In this document: one piece after another, positions 49,521 through 51,379 of the stretch | Layout: each line of letters opens with the position of its first letter | Position numbering within the stretch: position 1 is the stretch's first letter | IMG/VR virus record: IMGVR_UViG_3300023210_000045 | Location: 1 to 51,379 of that record | Reading direction: 5' to 3' (one strand) | DNA: 51,379 nucleotides | Source: a virus | Notes under the pieces: generated by a model | Told to the model about the DNA's origin: nothing | The model's database searches: none | What the model saw: the letters and a program-made list of their open reading frames with translations, nothing else | Made by a program: the position numbers and the translations under genes

Positions 49521-50447
49521 TTATTTGGATAGGAGGTAGTCAACCACCTTTGTCGCTGATTGCATTGTATACACGCACTCTTTCGGCTTGTCTGTTAAAT
49601 GTTTGCACCAACCCTTGATATAGGCTTGGCTATTCTCCACATTTTCAGTTGGATTTAAACCTAACAACCCTACCATATACATAGAGGAGATTTCAGCGAC
49701 CAACTCCTCCTTAGCGTAGGTGTTATCACCCCATTTTACTACTTCTATTAAAGTCTTTCGGTTCAGTCGGGATTTATGACCCGTGCTATGGGCTAATTCG
49801 TGAAACAATACCTTATAATAGCTATCGCTATCTACAAAAGTATCCAATCTAGGCATATTAACAAAGTCAAGATTTGAGTTGTAATAAGCACCCTCATTGG
49901 AGTGCTGAATGTTAAAGGGGGATTGTTTTTTGCAGTAGGCATCAACAACATCATCTGCTCTTTTAATGGGGTCATTTTCCACCACCACTTGAACTATTTT
50001 TTTTGGTTCAATACCTTCGGTTTGTGCAACATTAAAAACCTTGTAAAATCTGACAGAAAATGTTTTTCTATATCTATCACTTCCACCATCTAATTTTTCG
50101 CTCGGATTAATATTCTTCACAAGTTTGGGTGCTACGAATTTTTTAAGTTTATTATCCCAATAACCAATGCTCCAAAGGTAGACTTCGGTAGACTTTGACC
50201 CCTTAATCACCTTACCACCTTTTGCAGAGATTTGTTTGAATGTGAGCCATTGGTTATACTCATACCCATTTGCACGCATCACGCAGTTTAACATAAAGAT
50301 ATTGAACCCGTTGTAATATCTGTTTGTAGCAAGGTTGAAGGGCTGATTTTCACTACCACTTTTCCACGGCTTAAACCATTGTAAACCCTCGGCTTTTAAG
50401 CCTTCAATAACCAACTCATTAATCTTTAAAAATAAATCATTTTTCAT
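49521..50447 (-). CDS. ArdC-like antirestriction protein
   Basis: 308 aa. N-terminal DUF1738-type ssDNA-binding domain (QWFKPWKS, NLATNRYYNGFNIFMLN, ANGYEYNQWLTFKQISAKGG with KVIKGSKSTEVYLW) and a C-terminal zincin with FHELAHSTGHKSRL (HELAH at 216-220, zinc His216 and His220). Known ArdC proteins from plasmids and phages coat incoming ssDNA and block restriction. It is preceded by C2 and class A copy 2 elements. An early gene role against host defence is likely. Confidence 0.88.
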   Translation of the reverse strand: MKNDLFLKINELVIEGLKAEGLQWFKPWKSGSENQPFNLATNRYYNGFNIFMLNCVMRANGYEYNQWLTFKQISAKGGKVIKGSKSTEVYLWSIGYWDNKLKKFVAPKLVKNINPSEKLDGGSDRYRKTFSVRFYKVFNVAQTEGIEPKKIVQVVVENDPIKRADDVVDAYCKKQSPFNIQHSNEGAYYNSNLDFVNMPRLDTFVDSDSYYKVLFHELAHSTGHKSRLNRKTLIEVVKWGDNTYAKEELVAEISSMYMVGLLGLNPTENVENSQAYIKGWCKHLTDKPKECVYTMQSATKVVDYLLSK

Positions 50448-50467
50448 TTTAATAGTTTTTAGTTATG

Positions 50468-50488
50468 GGGAGAGTAAAATGCCCTCCC
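50468..50488 (-). promoter_or_regulatory. Leader hairpin class A, copy 2
   Basis: Minus strand GGGAGGG-CATTTTA-CTCTCCC, 7 bp with one G-T. Compared with copy 1 the 3' strand differs in sequence while a stem is still formed; AGGGAGGGCATTTT and the following ATAACTAAAAA are identical. It lies 20 nt before the ArdC ATG. Confidence 0.6.
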
Positions 50489-50502
50489 TATTATTAAGTA
50501 GT

Positions 50503-50543
50503 GAGCACAGAGGGATTCGAACCCTCTGTTCAACCATTTGCTC
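50503..50543 (-). ncRNA. tRNA-elbow-like element C2
   Basis: Minus strand 41 nt: acceptor-like GAGCA pairs with TGCTC; between them AATGGTTGAACA (12 nt, with a D-loop-like TGGT), T-stem GAGGG with CCCTC, canonical T-loop TTCGAAT, and a TG spacer. It is followed by ACTACTTAATAAT. No D-stem or anticodon arm exists; the 73 nt upstream do not complete a canonical tRNA. It lies 56 nt upstream of the ArdC ATG. Confidence 0.65.
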
Positions 50544-50559
50544 TTTAATATGTTATTAA

Positions 50560-50682
50560 TTAGAAGCACCATCTAATACAATACCTCTTTGTGTTGGTAG
50601 TGCCTAGCAAGTTATCATCTGTATCAAAAGCACCCCATATTTTAGGTTCGCAATTGTCGTGGTTGCCGTTTATGTTTATAAT
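50560..50682 (-). CDS. Possible 40-aa protein with non-ATG (ATT) start or a broken start
   Basis: The reading frame from ATT 50682 encodes INGNHDNCEPKIWGAFDTDD and NLLGTTNTKRYCIRWCF; composition is protein-like, with Trp and Cys. No ATG, GTG or TTG lies near its 5' end. Upstream is ATAACTAAATAACAAAATT, which matches other leaders (ATAACTAAAAACTATTAAAATG before ArdC) with ATT in place of ATG. So it is either an ATT-initiated gene or a gene inactivated by one base change. Confidence 0.42.
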   Translation of the reverse strand: MININGNHDNCEPKIWGAFDTDDNLLGTTNTKRYCIRWCF

Positions 50683-50706
50683 TTTGTTATTTAGTTATAC
50701 CACCTT

Positions 50707-50735
50707 AAGCCTCACTACCAATGGTAGCAAGGCTT
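50707..50735 (-). promoter_or_regulatory. Leader hairpin class B, copy 2
   Basis: Minus strand AAGCCTTGCTACC-ATT-GGTAGTGAGGCTT, 13 bp with two G-T. Located 10 nt after the stop of the 112-aa gene and 25 nt before the ATT-start frame. There is no T run after it, so a simple terminator is unlikely. Confidence 0.62.
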
Positions 50736-50744
50736 TTAAGTGTA

Positions 50745-51083
50745 TTATCTAAAAAAATTGCGAGGTATTCCACCTGTTTTTGTTATCGGAATAAAATATT
50801 TATCATTAAATTCTCCCCAATATTTAGCGGGGCTTTTATGATAAGCTAAATTTCCTATACCGCCATCAAATTTAACGGCAATACAGTCCTGATTTAGTTT
50901 GTCTAGTAGGTTATTAACGTAATCTACCGTAACAACATCATTTTTAACAGCACAAACCAATGTTAATTCGGTATCACTTTTCTCTAATCGTGAGTAAGTG
51001 CATTGTGATAACTCTCTAGCAAAATTAATATCAATTTGCTTATGAGTATCCTTATCGTTTAATCCAATGTTTAATGTTACCAT
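50745..51083 (-). CDS. Unknown 112-aa protein, plasmid/phage type
   Basis: VTLNIGLNDKDTHKQIDINF, SRLEKSDTELTLVCAVKND, VNNLLDKLNQDCIAVKFDGG, KYWGEFNDKYFIPI. Regular beta/alpha pattern, C-terminal GGIPRNFFR. Leader includes AATAACTAAAAA. Small proteins of this kind are common beside antirestriction genes on plasmids, but no family is named here. Confidence 0.68.
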   Translation of the reverse strand: MVTLNIGLNDKDTHKQIDINFARELSQCTYSRLEKSDTELTLVCAVKNDVVTVDYVNNLLDKLNQDCIAVKFDGGIGNLAYHKSPAKYWGEFNDKYFIPITKTGGIPRNFFR

Positions 51084-51107
51084 TTTTATTATATTTTTAG
51101 TTATTAA

Positions 51108-51299
51108 TTATTTATTTCTAGGTGTATACTTTTCTCTTAGCATATACATTACTTCTAACATCTCCTTTATATCTAAGTTACTAAATACTTCATCGTGATT
51201 CATTGAGCCGTCTATTAAAACAGCTAACTGATAAACGTCATCATCAGTTACAATGTTAACCTCAACGGTTTCGTTAAGCTCCATTATTACTCTTTTCAT
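51108..51299 (-). CDS. Unknown 63-aa protein
   Basis: KRVIMELNETVEVNIVTDDD, VYQLAVLIDGSMNHDEVFSN, LDIKEMLEVMYMLREKYTPR. Acidic, alpha/beta. An AAAGAG lies right before the ATG. Element C3 lies about 38 nt upstream. No family recognised. Confidence 0.62.
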   Translation of the reverse strand: MKRVIMELNETVEVNIVTDDDVYQLAVLIDGSMNHDEVFSNLDIKEMLEVMYMLREKYTPRNK

Positions 51300-51336
51300 C
51301 TCTTTATATTTTAATTATTAAAAATGTTAATTAAGT

Positions 51337-51378
51337 AGATATGGACGGATTCGAACCGTCCTAAATACCATAATATCT
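51337..51378 (-). ncRNA. tRNA-elbow-like element C3, at the window edge
   Basis: Minus strand 42 nt: AGATAT pairs with ATATCT; between them TATGGTATTTAG (12 nt, with TGGT), T-stem GACGG with CCGTC, T-loop TTCGAAT, spacer C. Then ACTTAATTAA. Layout is the same as C2 with both stems changed in a pairing-preserving way. It could be the 3' part of a normal tRNA cut by the window end, but the 5' stem found inside the window makes a compact element more likely. Confidence 0.6.
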
Positions 51379-51379
51379 T

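Noticed and set aside
36031-51299. Integrase, DNA polymerase, RNA polymerase or plasmid partition genes
   Set aside because: Looked for and not found in any frame; absence applies only to this window, since the genome probably continues on both sides.

Overview
This window is one stretch of a tailed-phage genome, probably a podovirus of a marine flavobacterium or another member of the Bacteroidota. The reasons are: (1) low GC with several TAnnTTTG boxes, the -7 element of Bacteroidota promoters, close upstream of gene starts; (2) a virion block (terminase, portal, scaffold, coat, connector/ring proteins, giant muzzle-like tail protein, no tape measure) whose order and sequence flavour recall crAss-like phages and their flavobacterial podovirus relatives; (3) a BT4734/VirE_N-type primase-helicase; (4) a GH16 glycosidase and carbohydrate-binding proteins that suit an algal-polysaccharide niche. 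These family names come from motifs and remembered family patterns; no database search was run.

Plus strand, 1-36027 (structure and lysis). A tail fibre that enters from outside the window is followed by a GIY-YIG homing endonuclease and a scrambled region with a perfect 195-bp direct repeat. Then come a lysis cassette (holin-like protein, T7-lysozyme-type amidase, 3-TM holin), a tandem GroES-like protein, a small candidate TerS and TerL, the portal, a membrane peptide, scaffold, coat, connector and ring proteins, a 1616-aa muzzle-like protein, accessory tail proteins, an Ala-rich ejection protein and a 3511-aa polyvalent ejection protein. The last carries a zincin, a GNAT-like fold and other domains.

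Minus strand, 51379-36031 (early and replication genes). The stop codons of the two strands meet 3 bp apart at 36027/36031. Read in transcription order from the right edge, there is first a set of small unknown genes and an ArdC-like antirestriction protein, several of them preceded by structured leaders. Next comes a recombination operon (DUF1071 annealing protein, RecE-like exonuclease, small protein with an SSB-like tip) ending in a terminator. Then follow a candidate origin with TGAC iterons, the primase-helicase, and a MazG-like protein. The last operon holds a ConA-like lectin, SNF2 helicase, VRR-NUC nuclease, zinc peptide, GH16 glycosidase, orphan DnaA domain IV and a metallophosphoesterase. 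No DNA or RNA polymerase and no integrase is visible here; the window ends look like cuts, not genome termini.

The most unusual signals are a family of about 40-nt RNA elements that look like a tRNA elbow without an anticodon arm (T-arm plus acceptor stem plus a TGGT D-loop mimic), placed 35-55 nt upstream of early genes; two further repeated hairpin classes in the same leaders; the candidate iteron origin; the double GroES-like protein; and the 3511-aa protein.
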